The position numbers and the translations under genes were made by a program. The notes beneath the pieces are model-generated. The model searched no databases, had not been told where the DNA came from, and saw nothing but the letters and a program-made list of their open reading frames with translations. From Chryseobacterium ginsenosidimutans (GTDB lineage: Bacteria; Bacteroidota; Bacteroidia; Flavobacteriales; Weeksellaceae), in the NCBI RefSeq assembly GCF_024807225.1, contig NZ_JANUCO010000001.1:1550001-1614000 (forward strand): a DNA stretch of 64,000 nt, read 5' to 3'. Below, in pieces: positions 1 through 10,634 of the stretch (position 1 is its first letter; each line of letters starts with the position of its first letter).

Positions 1-2998
1 ACAGCTCAGGAAAAAGTGAAAGTAACGATTGTAAACGAATCGACAGGTTTTAAAACTGAGACTGAAACGAACTCAAGAGGCGAATATATTTTCAAAGAAA
101 TTCCTCTTGGCGGACCTTATACGGTAATCATAAACGATGAAAAAAGAGAAGGCTACACGGTGAATTTCGGAGATCAGGTAACGGTGAACATGGATTTGGG
201 AAGCGAAAAAACGATCGAAGAAGTTGTAGTCGTAGGAAATCTTAAAAATAAAATCGGAAACCTTGGTGCTGCAACAGCCATTACAACAAAAAACATTGGG
301 ATATTGCCTGTAAACGGAAGAAATTTTGCCAATCTTGCAGAATTGTCTCCTTTAAGCGGTAAAAACGGAAGTATTTCCGGACAGTTAGGTTCTTCTACCA
401 ATTTTACGATCGACGGGATGACGGCGAAAAACCCGACTTCTGCGGGAGCTACAACAAGCCGAAGTGGTGCTCCGTTCTCTATTTCCATCGAAGCGGTTCG
501 TGAATTTAAAGTGACGACCAACCAATATGATGTGACATTGGGAAGAAGTGGTGGTGGAACGATAAGTGCCGTTACAAAATCCGGAACCAACAAATTTTCA
601 GGGAGCGCTTGGGAATATTTGAGAACAAATTGGCTTTCTAGCAAATATGACATCAGAGGAAATAAAATCAATAATGATTTCTCTACTTCTCAATTTGGTT
701 TCTCTTTGGGTGGACCGATCATTAAAAATAAACTGCATTTCTTCATGGCATGGGATCATCAGTTAGATTCTAGGCCATTGCAAATTGCAGACATCAAATC
801 TCATGATGACGAATTGAGATTGAATACAACAAATGCTACTTTAAATAAATTCTTAGACATCGCAAGAGCAAAATATGGAGTTGGAAATACGCCTCAGTTT
901 GGAAGCTTCGATAAAGTAAGAAATTCTGATGCTGCATTTTTACGTTTAGACTGGCAGATTAATGATAAAAACTTATTGACATTAAGAAACAACTTTACTT
1001 ACGATTTAAATAAAAACGGATTAGGAGACAATACGGCAATTAATGCATTTGAGTCTTATGGGAATGATAAAAACTTAGATAACAGTTTATTATTGACTTT
1101 AAGATCGAACTTAAAGCCGAACATGACCAATGAATTGAAAGCTCAATATCTTTACACCGCACAAGACAGTTATCAGAATGACGAGTTGGGACACGCTATT
1201 CCGAGAGCGATTGTTGAGAATATTGTTTCCAGCATAGACGGAAAAGATAAAGCAACGAATATCCAAATCGGGGGTCACCGTTTCGGGCAGGAAAGTTTTA
1301 GAAATAATGTTTTCCAGATTGTTGATAACTTATATTACAACACCGATAAAATTAAATATACTTTCGGAGCAGATTTAATGTACACGATGGCAAAATCTAT
1401 CTACGGAAGTGAGGTGAACGGAAGATTCCATTTCAGAGAGAATCCTACGGCGAATGGTGGTGATAATCTATTTAATTTTAATAATCTTATCGCTTACAGA
1501 TTTTACAGAGAAGTTCCTTTGATGGAAGATCCTTCAGTGAAATCTAATATTTATAATCTAGGAGTTTACGGGCAGATTCAGACTAAAATTGCAAAAGGTC
1601 TGGATTTAATGGCTGGTTTAAGATTGGATTACGGAGGATACCCGAAAGCAGGATTTAATCAGAAATTGTATGATGAGATGGGAATCAGAACCGATAATCA
1701 GATCAAATCATTCATCATTCAGCCAAGATTCCAGTTTGACTGGAATATTAATGAAGGAAACAAAGATTTCTTGAAATTCGGAGCAGGTATTTTCTCTTCA
1801 GATATCAACAATTATATGATTATCAACAATTTGGTGTTTGATGGAAGACATTTGGCAACAGTTGACGTTAATCCTTCACAGATTGGTCTTACTCCAGATT
1901 TTAACAGCTATAGAAACGATTACGGAACAGTTCCTACATTGTCTCAATATCAGCTTCCAACCATTAATTACACAGGAAAAGATGCGAAAATTCCTGTCGT
2001 TTATAAAGCAAATGTATCTTATACCCACTTCTTCAACGAGAGATTCAGAGCGGGACTTGCAGGATATATGGCTTTAGGCAGAAACAACTACTTCTATTAT
2101 GACAGAAATATGGTTTCAAATCCTTATTTCACGTTGGATAATGAAGGAGGAAGAGGAGTTTACGTTTCTGCAGCGACAATTGCGGCAAACGGAACAATGG
2201 ATTGGAAAAACGGAAGAATCAATAAAAATTTCGGAAGAGTTCTTGAATTGGTAAGTGACGGAAAAGTAAATCAGTTTCTCATTCGTAGCCGATACAAGTT
2301 ACCGTTATTGGAAAGATGGGGAAATTACAGCAAGTTATACTTGGGCAGATATTAAAGATAACACTTCTTACAACGGAAACGTAGCAAATTCTGCGACATT
2401 GTCTACATTGGTTTCAGGTGATCCGAGAAATTTAAGAATGTCATATTCTGATAATCAGTTCAGAAATAAAGTGGTAATTTATGGTAACTCACCTACGATT
2501 GCAGGATTTACGTTGGGAATCAGATATGCGGGAATGGGAGGAACGCGTTTCTCTGTGACTGCAGGTGGAAACGTAAACGGAGATTTCGTTGATTCTAATG
2601 ATTTAGCTTACATTTTCCCGAATCTTACACAGACTTTAATTGACAATCCGGAAGTTGGACAGGCGTTGAAAAACTACATCACCGATTACAACAACAAAAT
2701 TGCAGAAAGAAACGGCGGAAAGAATGGATTCTACGGAGTTTGGGACGTTCGTGTGGCGAAAAAAATCAAGTTTGAAAAAATCGGAGCGTTCGAGCTTTCT
2801 GTTGATATTTTCAACGTGGCGAATTTGCTTAACAAAGAATGGGGCGTGAATAAATCGTACAGCAATATGTCGCTTTATAGAATTACAGGATTCGATCAGG
2901 TTACAAAACAGCTTAAATATAGCTTAAATACAAGCGGTTTAGAGCCATTAACAGGGAATCCTTATCAGATTCAGATCGGAGCAAAATATTCTTTTTAA
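1..2998 (+). pseudogene. Oar-like TonB-dependent receptor, 5' end outside window, +1 frameshift
   Basis: Outer-membrane active transporter. The frame is open from base 1 and begins with the end of a signal peptide (TAQ/EKVKVT), so the start lies upstream. An N-terminal carboxypeptidase-regulatory-like domain (about 60 residues) is followed by a TonB-box-like stretch (IEEVVVVGN) and a plug with the Oar-type motif GRNFANLAELSPL and the run TNFTIDGM. The barrel ends in a C-terminal Phe (GAKYSF). The first frame stops at 2355, but barrel sequence continues in the next frame from about 2276 (FSFVADTSYRYW...). One extra T in TTT at 2275-2277 explains the break: removing it restores one reading frame to 2998. 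It could be a true pseudogene or a sequence error, since codon use and barrel sequence look intact on both sides. Its neighbours are phosphoesterases, so the substrate may be a phosphate-containing compound (inference). Confidence 0.85.
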
Positions 2999-3061
2999 CA
3001 ATAAAATATTACCTTTATCTAAAAGTCGAAAGGCTTTTGATTTAAATATCTAATTTATATT

Positions 3062-3808
3062 ATGAAAAACTTTATCTTAGGGTTAGCAGTTTTAAGCACA
3101 GTAGTAATGAAGGCACAAACCCAGATTGTCGCGCACAGAGGTTATTGGCAGACGCAGCCACCAACAACAGAAAACTCCTTGAAATCTTTGGAGAATGCAC
3201 AGAATTTGAAGATCTACGGATCCGAATTTGATGTGAGAATGACGAAAGATGGCGTTTTGGTGATCAACCATGACGAACATCACGCGAAAATGGAAATTTC
3301 TGAAACCGATTTTAAAGATTTAAAGAAAGAGAAATTATCAAACGGTGAAGATTTTCCTACATTGAAAGATTATTTAAAGCAAGGAAAAAAAGATAAATCA
3401 TTAAAGCTGGTTGTTGAAATAAAGCCTGATAAAACGAAGGAAAAAGAAGATGAATTGACGGCAAAAACAATCAAAATGATTAAAGACATGAAACTTGAAT
3501 CTCAATGTGATTTTATTTCTTTCAGCTTAAATATCTGTAAGGAAATTAAAAGACTTGCACCGACTTTTAAAGTTCAGTATTTGAAAGGCGAATTATCTCC
3601 GCAACAAATCAAAGACGAAGGCTTAGACGGGATCGATTATCACTACAGTATTTTCCAGAAAAATCCAACTTGGATTGCTGATGCAAAAGCGTTGGGATTA
3701 ATCACAAATGCTTGGACGGTAAATGATGTTGCAGTTTCAGACGAATTAAAAGCTCAGGGAATCGGGTTTATCACGACCAATATTCCGGATCAGTTGAAGA
3801 ATAAATAA
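3062..3808 (+). CDS. Secreted glycerophosphodiester phosphodiesterase
   Basis: A 248-residue GDPD-family TIM-barrel enzyme that hydrolyses glycerophosphodiesters to glycerol-3-phosphate and an alcohol. It has a short signal peptide (MKNFILGLAVLSTVVMKAQT), so it acts in the periplasm or outside the cell. The catalytic signature is visible: AHRGYW near residue 25, ENS near residue 38, and the metal/acid cluster SEFDVRMTKDGVLVINHD near residues 55-72. The C-terminal LITNAWTVND is the usual GDPD barrel end (xxxWTVND). Length is typical for the single-domain family. It lies 63 bp behind the Oar-like receptor and ahead of the SusC/D pair and a metallophosphoesterase, which suggests a phosphoester-scavenging locus. 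A strong terminator follows. Confidence 0.93.
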   Translation: MKNFILGLAVLSTVVMKAQTQIVAHRGYWQTQPPTTENSLKSLENAQNLKIYGSEFDVRMTKDGVLVINHDEHHAKMEISETDFKDLKKEKLSNGEDFPTLKDYLKQGKKDKSLKLVVEIKPDKTKEKEDELTAKTIKMIKDMKLESQCDFISFSLNICKEIKRLAPTFKVQYLKGELSPQQIKDEGLDGIDYHYSIFQKNPTWIADAKALGLITNAWTVNDVAVSDELKAQGIGFITTNIPDQLKNK

Positions 3809-3834
3809 TTTTCAAGAAAATTTCAACTTATTAT

Positions 3835-3868
3835 AAAGCCTGTCTCTTCATTGAGATAGGCTTTTTTT
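3835..3868 (+). terminator. Rho-independent terminator after GDPD
   Basis: A 12-bp stem (AAAGCCTGTCTC / GAGATAGGCTTT, one G-T pair), a 6-base loop and a run of T. It separates the GDPD gene from the susC transcription unit. Confidence 0.85.
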
Positions 3869-4088
3869 ATGATTGATGATTAAGCTATTGCTTAAAACTT
3901 AATCTGTTCTAAACTCTTACTAATAAAGGAAAAATTTTATTTTATCATGAAAAGACAATAAAGTTATGTAAATAAATTTAACCTTTAATATTAATAATCC
4001 TTAATGGTTTTAACCTGTTATTAACCAGTTGAGTGTCTATTTTTGTTAATCATAAGTTCATATAGCGTTTAATAATTATTTAATAAAT

Positions 4089-4134
4089 GTTAAAACCATG
4101 TTAAAACCATAGCCATAATGTCTTTCTAATTTTG
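4089..4134 (+). promoter_or_regulatory. Pho-box-like 11-bp direct repeat and -7 box of susC
   Basis: Two exact 11-bp direct repeats, GTTAAAACCAT, lie at 4089-4099 and 4100-4110. Sixteen bases later is TAATTTTG (4127-4134), a match to the Bacteroidota -7 consensus TAnnTTTG. Tandem 11-bp half-sites placed where the -33 element would be are the known architecture of PhoB-activated promoters. The genes downstream (SusC/D and a phosphoesterase) fit phosphate control. The repeats and the -7 match are seen; PhoB binding is inferred. The rest of the 3869-4151 spacer is AT-rich with nothing else recognised. Confidence 0.55.
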
Positions 4135-4151
4135 CGCAAACAAAAAAGGAT

Positions 4152-7124
4152 ATGCGTAAAGAGACACAAAAGTTATTTATTTTATCACTATTGGGACTGG
4201 TCAGTGTCAATGTGGTGGCTCAACAAAAGGCAAAAAGAGACACCATTAAAAACATTGACGAAGTAGTGGTAACTGCTCTGGGGATCAAAAGGCAAGACAG
4301 ATCTTTGGGGTACGTTGCGGAAACTATTAAGTCAGAAGAATTATTAAAAACCCAGAACAACAACTGGTCGCAGGCGTTGGAAGGGAAAGTTGCAGGTCTG
4401 AAAATTCAGACAGCAGGAGCGGGACCTTTGGGAAGCTCAATCATCAAATTACGTGGTGATATTTCTATGAATCCCGATCAGAATAATGCCCTTATCGTTG
4501 TAGATGGTGTTCCGATGAATAATAGTACGACAGGAACAGGATTCTCAGCTTATGGTGCGGGTTCTAAGGCAGATTTACCGATCGATTACGGAAACGGGAT
4601 CAATACCATCAATCCTGACGATATCGAGTCTGTTACTATCCTGAAAGGTTCTACAGCATCGGCTTTGTATGGTTCTAGAGGTGCAGGTGGAGCGGTAATG
4701 ATCACCACAAAATCCGGAAAAGGCAAGAAAGGGAAAGTACAGGTTAGCTTAAACTCTTATTCTAGCTACGATACGGTATTAAAATGGCCCGATTATCAGT
4801 ACGAATACGGACAGGGAACAATGCAGAAAGACACCAATGGAAATTACTTTTATTCTTACGGAGCTTCTGCAGACGGGATAAGTACAGGAGGAACGAGTAG
4901 TGCTTTCGGACCGAAATTCGAAGGTCAGTATTACTACCAATACGATCCTACAGTTGAAGGGCAGAGCAAAACAAGACAATTGTGGCAGCCTTATAAAAAT
5001 AATATCAAAGATTTTTGGCAGACAGGAACTACTTTCTCAAACAATATTGCACTAGAAGCTTCTAACGAAAATACATCTTTCAGATCATCTTTAACGTATT
5101 TAAAGAATGAATGGATGATGCCTAATACAGGTTTCGACAGATTGAATGCAGCTTTCTCAGTCGATCATAAATTAAATGAGAAACTGAAAATCGGTATTAA
5201 ATTAAATTACAACAAAACAAAGAGTGACAATTTACCTGCAACAGGATACAGCAACCAGTCGATCTCTTATTTCATGATCTTCCAGAATCCGAATGTAGAT
5301 TTGTCATGGTATAAGCCAATTTGGAAAGCAGGGAAAGATCAGATCGAGCAGATTCACCCGTTCAGTTCGTTCATCGATAATCCTTATATGATCGCTTACG
5401 AAATGCTGAATGGCGTTGATAAAAACTTCATCACAGGAAACGTTAACCTTAATTATAAAATTACCAAGAACTTCGACGTAATGTTGAGGTCTGGAATGGA
5501 ATTAACGAATGAAGAACGTACCCAAAAAAGACCTTGGAATACAGCAAATTACCTTCAGGGGATGTACAGAGAACAGCACGTGAAGCTGATGGATTTAAAT
5601 AATGACATTTTATTTACGTATAAAAATAAGATCAACGATTTTGATTTCAGTGCATCTGCCGGAGGAAATATCCGTTACACAGAATACACAATGAATGATT
5701 ATTTGGCAGACGGACTTCTAAAACCGGGTATTTATACGATGCCAAATGGTATTTCAAATATTATAAAATTTGCAAGACCAAATGATAAGCAGGTGAACAG
5801 TGCATATGGTTTAGCAAATGTAAGTTACCAAAATAAAATTTTCTTAGATTTTACGGCAAGAAACGACTGGAGCAGTACGCTTCCTAAAGAAAACCGTTCA
5901 TATTTCTATCCGTCGGTTTCTTCGTCTTTCGTTCTTTCAGATATTTTCAATTTAACATCGGATAAATTTAATTACTGGAAATTAAGAGCTTCTTGGTCTA
6001 AAGTAGGGAATGATACAAATCCTTATCAGTTAATTAAATATTATAACAACAGTGATTTTGCGGGTTCTGTAGAATCTCCGGCAACCTTTCCGAATCCGAA
6101 TCTGAGACCCAACATGATTACCAATATAGAAGCAGGGATGGATTTCACGATTCTTAAAAACAGAATTACTTATACGGTAACAGCTTATCAGAATAATTCT
6201 AAAGATCAGATTGTTACAATTCCTGCATTATGGGAAACAGGGTATAGCGGAAGAGTAATCAACGCAGGAGAAGTAAGAAACAGAGGTCTTGAAATGACTT
6301 TAAATACGTATCCTATAAAAAATAAAAATTTCTCATGGAGCGTAAACGCAAACTGGTCGTTGAACAGAAACAAGATCCTTTCTATTCCTGCAGAATTTCA
6401 GGGAGAGCCTTACACAATGGGAAGTGTAGGAGGTGTTGTTTACTTTAATGCAGTTGTAGGCGGTTCATTGGGAGATATGTACGGTTACGGATTGATGTAT
6501 TCTCCAGACGGACAGGTGATTTACGGAAGCGATGGTTTGACGGGAAAACCTACTCAGATGAAGAAAATAGGAAATGCATATCCGTCATGGAGAGCAGGTC
6601 TTCAAAACGAATTCAGATATAAAGGATTTACAGTAAGCTTCTCATTTGACGGACAGTACAAAGGGATAGCGTATTCACAATCTCACCACAAAATGACGGA
6701 ACAAGGAAAGCTTGAGCATACGTTAATCGGAAGAGATAATCCTGGAGGTTTAATCGTAGGAGAAGGAGTGGTGCAAAATCCTGACGGTTCATTCTCTCCG
6801 AATACAAAAGGAGTGTTGGTGTCGGCTTATTACGCAGATTACTACAGAAGAGCCAACGTAGAAACGAATACGTTCGATACGTCTTTCATCAAATTAAGAG
6901 ATGCGAGAATTGCCTATACTTTCCCGAAAACTTTTACTGAGCAGCTTAAAATTACAGATTTAACGATCGCATTATTCGGAAGAAATCTTTGGATGTGGAC
7001 GAAATATCCATTATTCGATCCGGAAGCAGCAACGTTGAACGACAACCAGATCACTCCGGGTGTGGAAATGGGACAGTTGCCGACAGCAAGAACGGTAGGT
7101 ATTCAGCTTAATGTTAAATTTTAA
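4152..7124 (+). CDS. SusC/RagA-family TonB-linked outer membrane protein
   Basis: A 990-residue outer-membrane receptor that, with its SusD partner, imports a nutrient using TonB energy. It has a signal peptide (to about residue 23, VVAQQ), then almost immediately the TonB-box/plug start NIDEVVVTALGIKRQDRSLGY. The usual N-terminal carboxypeptidase-D-like domain is absent, so this is a short-form SusC. Plug motifs typical of the family follow: VAGLKI, ALIVVDGVPMNN, and NPDDIESVTILKGSTASALYGSRGAGG cut into its conserved parts. The barrel ends in VGIQLNVKF with C-terminal Phe. The ATG is 18 bases past the -7 box. The SusD gene follows after 11 bp. Because a secreted calcineurin-like phosphoesterase is next, the imported ligand may be a phosphorylated compound rather than a glycan (inference). 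Confidence 0.95.
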   Translation: MRKETQKLFILSLLGLVSVNVVAQQKAKRDTIKNIDEVVVTALGIKRQDRSLGYVAETIKSEELLKTQNNNWSQALEGKVAGLKIQTAGAGPLGSSIIKLRGDISMNPDQNNALIVVDGVPMNNSTTGTGFSAYGAGSKADLPIDYGNGINTINPDDIESVTILKGSTASALYGSRGAGGAVMITTKSGKGKKGKVQVSLNSYSSYDTVLKWPDYQYEYGQGTMQKDTNGNYFYSYGASADGISTGGTSSAFGPKFEGQYYYQYDPTVEGQSKTRQLWQPYKNNIKDFWQTGTTFSNNIALEASNENTSFRSSLTYLKNEWMMPNTGFDRLNAAFSVDHKLNEKLKIGIKLNYNKTKSDNLPATGYSNQSISYFMIFQNPNVDLSWYKPIWKAGKDQIEQIHPFSSFIDNPYMIAYEMLNGVDKNFITGNVNLNYKITKNFDVMLRSGMELTNEERTQKRPWNTANYLQGMYREQHVKLMDLNNDILFTYKNKINDFDFSASAGGNIRYTEYTMNDYLADGLLKPGIYTMPNGISNIIKFARPNDKQVNSAYGLANVSYQNKIFLDFTARNDWSSTLPKENRSYFYPSVSSSFVLSDIFNLTSDKFNYWKLRASWSKVGNDTNPYQLIKYYNNSDFAGSVESPATFPNPNLRPNMITNIEAGMDFTILKNRITYTVTAYQNNSKDQIVTIPALWETGYSGRVINAGEVRNRGLEMTLNTYPIKNKNFSWSVNANWSLNRNKILSIPAEFQGEPYTMGSVGGVVYFNAVVGGSLGDMYGYGLMYSPDGQVIYGSDGLTGKPTQMKKIGNAYPSWRAGLQNEFRYKGFTVSFSFDGQYKGIAYSQSHHKMTEQGKLEHTLIGRDNPGGLIVGEGVVQNPDGSFSPNTKGVLVSAYYADYYRRANVETNTFDTSFIKLRDARIAYTFPKTFTEQLKITDLTIALFGRNLWMWTKYPLFDPEAATLNDNQITPGVEMGQLPTARTVGIQLNVKF

Positions 7125-7135
7125 AATTTAAAATC

Positions 7136-8593
7136 ATGAAAAAATTACTTTTAAATACATTGTTAATCGCAGGAATTGGATTGGTTTCAGTCTCTTGTGA
7201 CAGAAATCTGGATGAGGTAAACGTCGACGAAAGTAGAATCAGCGAGCCTGTAGCTTCAAAATTATTGGTGCCGATTCAGTACAATATGTCTTCTATCAAC
7301 TACATGCGTGCAAACGATTTCACGTTCGATATCATGCAGGTTTCTCTTGACTTTCCTAATGAAGGAAACTCTTTGAGCCGTTATTATATTACTGAAAATA
7401 CAGGTGCCGGTTTCTGGAACAACAGCTACAAATGGCTGATGCAGATCAACGATATGAAAAAAGCGGCAATAAGAGATAATGATATTAATTATCAGGCGAT
7501 CGCAATGGTTCTTAATGCTTGGGTTTATTCAAATCTTACCGATACGTATGGCGATGTACCGTTCAGTGAAGCATCAAAATTGGATGAAGCTGTTTCTAAG
7601 CCTAAGTTTGATAAGCAGAAAGATATTTATGTTCAATTATTGGATGATTTAAAGGCTGCAAACTCACTTTTCATCACGACAAAACCGTTAACGGGAACTG
7701 ATCTTTTTTATAAAGCAGAAAGCGATGTAAACGGAATTGTTAACTGGAAAAAATTCTGTAATTCTCTTTCATTAAGGTTGTTAACAAGAATTTTAGCCAA
7801 AAACGGCGACGTTAATGTGAATCAAAGAATTGTAGAGATCATCAGTGATCCTGTAAAATATCCGATTTTCCAGAGCAATGCAGAAACAGCAAAAGTGAAT
7901 GTAACAGGAGTTTCACCACTTCTGCCTCCAATTGCAAGACCACAGGATTTTACAACAAGCAGAGCGGCTTCAGCATTTTTTGTGGAAACTTTAAAGGCAA
8001 ATAATGATCCTCGTATGGCATTGTTTTTTAGTCAGGCGAAAGATATTGCGCCACCTCAACCAAATATCGGCTACAAAGGTGTTCCGACAGGATATGCATA
8101 TGGAACGGTTTTCACTTACCAACCTTCCAATATGAATCAGAACCTTGCCAAAGCTCCTTTAAATATTCTTGTTTTTCCTTACGCTGAATTACAGTTTATC
8201 CTTTCAGAATTAGCTTACAAAGGAATTATCCCGGGAAGCGCACAAACCTTCTACGAAAACGGAGTAAAAGCAACGATTGAGCAATGGGGTTCTACGATGC
8301 CAGCAACGTATTTAACAAATCCAAACGTGGCTTATAACGGAAGTTTAGAGAGAATTATGCTTCAGAAATATGTGGCTTTATTCTTCGTAGATCAGCAACA
8401 GTGGTTTGAAAAAAGAAGAACCGGTTTCCCAGTACTTCCAAATAACGGAGGACTTTTAAACAACGGAAATATGCCTTCAAGATTAATGTATCCTCCGAAC
8501 CCGAGAGTGTTGAATACAACAAATTATCAGGCTGCAGTTCAGCAAATGGGCGGTGATAATATCAATGTAAAAGTTTGGTGGAATAAGCCATAA
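7136..8593 (+). CDS. SusD/RagB-family nutrient-binding lipoprotein
   Basis: A 485-residue surface lipoprotein that caps the SusC transporter and binds its ligand. The signal peptide ends in a lipobox-like VSVSC (Cys about residue 22). The body fits the SusD/RagB TPR-like fold: NAWVYSNLTDTYGDVPFSEA about residue 130 is the hallmark motif, and the end (QQQWFEKRRTGFPVL, then YPPNP) is typical. It appears to be in the SusD-like subgroup of about 480 residues. It lies 11 bp after susC and is surely co-transcribed. The 102-bp spacer to the phosphoesterase contains a hairpin that could lower downstream expression. Confidence 0.94.
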   Translation: MKKLLLNTLLIAGIGLVSVSCDRNLDEVNVDESRISEPVASKLLVPIQYNMSSINYMRANDFTFDIMQVSLDFPNEGNSLSRYYITENTGAGFWNNSYKWLMQINDMKKAAIRDNDINYQAIAMVLNAWVYSNLTDTYGDVPFSEASKLDEAVSKPKFDKQKDIYVQLLDDLKAANSLFITTKPLTGTDLFYKAESDVNGIVNWKKFCNSLSLRLLTRILAKNGDVNVNQRIVEIISDPVKYPIFQSNAETAKVNVTGVSPLLPPIARPQDFTTSRAASAFFVETLKANNDPRMALFFSQAKDIAPPQPNIGYKGVPTGYAYGTVFTYQPSNMNQNLAKAPLNILVFPYAELQFILSELAYKGIIPGSAQTFYENGVKATIEQWGSTMPATYLTNPNVAYNGSLERIMLQKYVALFFVDQQQWFEKRRTGFPVLPNNGGLLNNGNMPSRLMYPPNPRVLNTTNYQAAVQQMGGDNINVKVWWNKP

Positions 8594-8627
8594 TTAAAAA
8601 TCACCAAATCACAATTAATCATAAAGA

Positions 8628-8673
8628 TTGCTGAGTGTTAACGCCCTTGCGAATGAAAAAAAACACTCAGCAA
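8628..8673 (+). repeat. Intercistronic hairpin of the CTGAGTG/ACGCC repeat family
   Basis: A perfect 12-bp inverted repeat (TTGCTGAGTGTT / AACACTCAGCAA) encloses AACGCCCTTGCGAATGAA. The same words (GCTGAGTG, ACGCCTTTGCGAACGAAAA) recur near 11590, 12615 and, reversed, 37900, so this is a dispersed repeat and not a gene-specific structure. Confidence 0.75.
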
Positions 8674-8695
8674 CAAAACAATTTAATAAAGTAAA

Positions 8696-10273
8696 ATGAA
8701 TATAAAATTCTTAATGCCGTGTCTGCTAATTTCAGCAATGGCATTCTCTCAAACCTCTGTCTCAGGATATGTGTTTGAAGACAGCAACAAAAATCTTAAA
8801 AAAGAAAATAAAGAAAAAGGAATCGAAGGAGTTTCTGTTTCAAACGGAAATCAGGTTGTTTTAACGGACAAAAGCGGAAGATACAGCTTGCCAATTCAGG
8901 AAGGTCAGACAGTTTTTGTGATCAAACCTTCAGGATATATGACGCCTGTAAACGGGAATAATCTTCCTCAATATTACTATCAATATAAGCCAAAAGGTTC
9001 TCCTACAGATTTCAAATACAAAGGATCTGCACCGACTGGAGAGCTTCCGAAAGAATTAAATTTTGCATTAAATAAACAAAACGAAAGCAAAAATTTCGAC
9101 ATTTTAGTGTTCGGAGATCCGCAACCTTACACAGAAAAGGAGTTGGATTATTTCAAAAGATCTATTGTAAACGAGGTTAAAAATACCAAGAAAAATGCGG
9201 TGTTGGGAATCAGTTTGGGTGACTTGGTTGGAGATAATTTAAGTTTACAAAAACCTTATGCAGACGTGATGAAAGAAGTTGGTTTACCTTGGTACAACGT
9301 CATGGGTAATCACGATATGAATTACGAGGCGAAAGAAGATATGCTTTCAGATGAAACATTTGAATCCAACTTCGGACCTGCCAATTATTCTTTCAATTAT
9401 GGAAATGTTCACTTCATTATTTTGGATGACATCTTATATCCGGATCCGAGAGATGGAAAAGGATATTGGGGCGGTTTCCGTGAAGATCAATTAAAATTCG
9501 TTGAAAATGATTTGAAATTGGTTGATAAAAGCAAATTGGTTGTCGTTTCTTTCCACATTCCGTTGGAGCATAAAAACGAAGACAACTTCAGAAATGCAGA
9601 CCGTCAAAAATTATTTGATTACTTAACGCCTTTCCAAAATGCTTTGATTTTATCAGCTCATACACACATTCAACAACAGATTTTCTACGGAAAACAAGCA
9701 GGTTGGAACGGTTCAAAAGATCTTCATGAATACAACGCAGGAACTACTTGCGGCGATTGGTGGTCTGGAACTGCAGATGGTGCAGGATTACCGACTTCTA
9801 CGATGAGAGACGGTACGGCAAAAGGATATTCTTTTATCAGTTTTAATGATAATCAATATAAAGTTAAGTACAAAACTGCCGGAAAACCGGAAGATTATCA
9901 GATCGGTTTATATGTTCCGAAAGCAATTCCCGGAAGAACTTCTGCAAAAATCTTGGCGAATTTCTTCATGGGAAGCAAAAAAGACAAGGTAGAATATAGA
10001 ATCGACGGCGATCAGTGGGAAGCAATGGAGTACGACGAAACGTTGGATCCAAGCTTTGTAATGTCGGTTTTCAAATGGGACGTTACTCCGAATCTTTTAC
10101 CAGGAAGAAGACCTTCAAACCCGGAAATGTCAAAACACATCTGGACAGGTGCTTTCCCGAAAAAACTTTCTCTAGGAAAACATAAGGTTGAGGTAAGAAC
10201 AGTGGATATGTATGGAAATCAGTTCTCAACATCAGAAGAATTTGAGGTGCAAACTCCTGTTCTCATTCCTTAA
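8696..10273 (+). CDS. Secreted calcineurin-like metallophosphoesterase
   Basis: A 525-residue exported phosphoesterase. After a signal peptide (MAFSQT about residue 20) there is an SdrD/B-like or MetallophosN beta domain (VSGYVFEDSNKN, residues 22-90). The catalytic metallophosphatase domain follows, with its metal-ligand blocks in order: FGDPQPY about residue 140, GDLVGDN about 175, MGNHDMN about 205, SFHIPLE about 285 and SAHTHIQ about 320. A beta-rich C-terminal domain of the MetallophosC type covers about residues 355-525. It probably removes phosphate from phosphomono- or diesters outside the inner membrane. It is the last gene of the susC-susD unit and is followed by a strong terminator. 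The exact substrate cannot be read from sequence. Confidence 0.92.
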   Translation: MNIKFLMPCLLISAMAFSQTSVSGYVFEDSNKNLKKENKEKGIEGVSVSNGNQVVLTDKSGRYSLPIQEGQTVFVIKPSGYMTPVNGNNLPQYYYQYKPKGSPTDFKYKGSAPTGELPKELNFALNKQNESKNFDILVFGDPQPYTEKELDYFKRSIVNEVKNTKKNAVLGISLGDLVGDNLSLQKPYADVMKEVGLPWYNVMGNHDMNYEAKEDMLSDETFESNFGPANYSFNYGNVHFIILDDILYPDPRDGKGYWGGFREDQLKFVENDLKLVDKSKLVVVSFHIPLEHKNEDNFRNADRQKLFDYLTPFQNALILSAHTHIQQQIFYGKQAGWNGSKDLHEYNAGTTCGDWWSGTADGAGLPTSTMRDGTAKGYSFISFNDNQYKVKYKTAGKPEDYQIGLYVPKAIPGRTSAKILANFFMGSKKDKVEYRIDGDQWEAMEYDETLDPSFVMSVFKWDVTPNLLPGRRPSNPEMSKHIWTGAFPKKLSLGKHKVEVRTVDMYGNQFSTSEEFEVQTPVLIP

Positions 10274-10298
10274 TTTTCATTTTTACTATACTTTCAAA

Positions 10299-10331
10299 GA
10301 AACCGACTTCATGTGGAGTCGGTTTCGTTTT
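10299..10331 (+). terminator. Rho-independent terminator after phosphoesterase
   Basis: A 10-bp stem GAAACCGACT / AGTCGGTTTC with an 8-base loop, followed by GTTTTTA. It closes the susC-susD-phosphoesterase unit. Confidence 0.85.
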
Positions 10332-10426
10332 TATTTAAATCTGTCTGTAAACACTAATAATCACAAATGTTTTTCACGAGTAAACACAAATAAATTATGC
10401 TGTAAATAAAAAGTATGCTATTATCA

Positions 10427-10476
10427 ATAGGAACGGGCATGTTATCCTGAGCTTGTCGAAGGAAGCCCGTTTTTCA
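10427..10476. repeat. REP-like palindrome
   Basis: ACGGGC and GCCCGT enclose CCTGAGCTTGTCGAAGG, a short word recurrent in flavobacterial intergenic DNA. A related GCTTCGA...CTCAGCATGACA palindrome lies at 58279-58369. The spacer 10332-10634 otherwise holds only the SDR promoter and AT-rich DNA. Confidence 0.5.
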
Positions 10477-10600
10477 TTTAACACAATGAGATTGGCTTTA
10501 GCCAAAACTTAAAAAAATAATTAAAATTGTATGCTTAAAAATTCGTGTCATTTGTGAAAAACATTTGCGGCATTTGTGTTTCAATCAAAAATCACTTTCG

Positions 10601-10608
10601 TAAATTTG
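10601..10608 (+). promoter_or_regulatory. -7 box of the SDR gene
   Basis: TAAATTTG matches TAnnTTTG. A candidate -33 TTTG lies at 10573-10576 (24 bases upstream, slightly long). The start codon is 26 bases downstream. Confidence 0.5.
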
Positions 10609-10634
10609 CTTAAACGAATAAATACTATTTACAT

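Noticed and set aside
174..671. 165-codon frame on the minus strand
   Set aside because: It is antisense to the plug domain of the Oar-like receptor, whose motifs are clear; no promoter or homology supports the minus frame.
2272..2280. Programmed +1 frameshifting in the TonB receptor
   Set aside because: No slow codon, stop-adjacent slip site or stimulatory structure is evident, and barrel proteins of this family are not known to need it; an indel is simpler.
3010..3050. Terminator between the receptor and GDPD genes
   Set aside because: AAAAG...CTTTT stem is only 5 bp and too weak to call; the genes may be co-transcribed.
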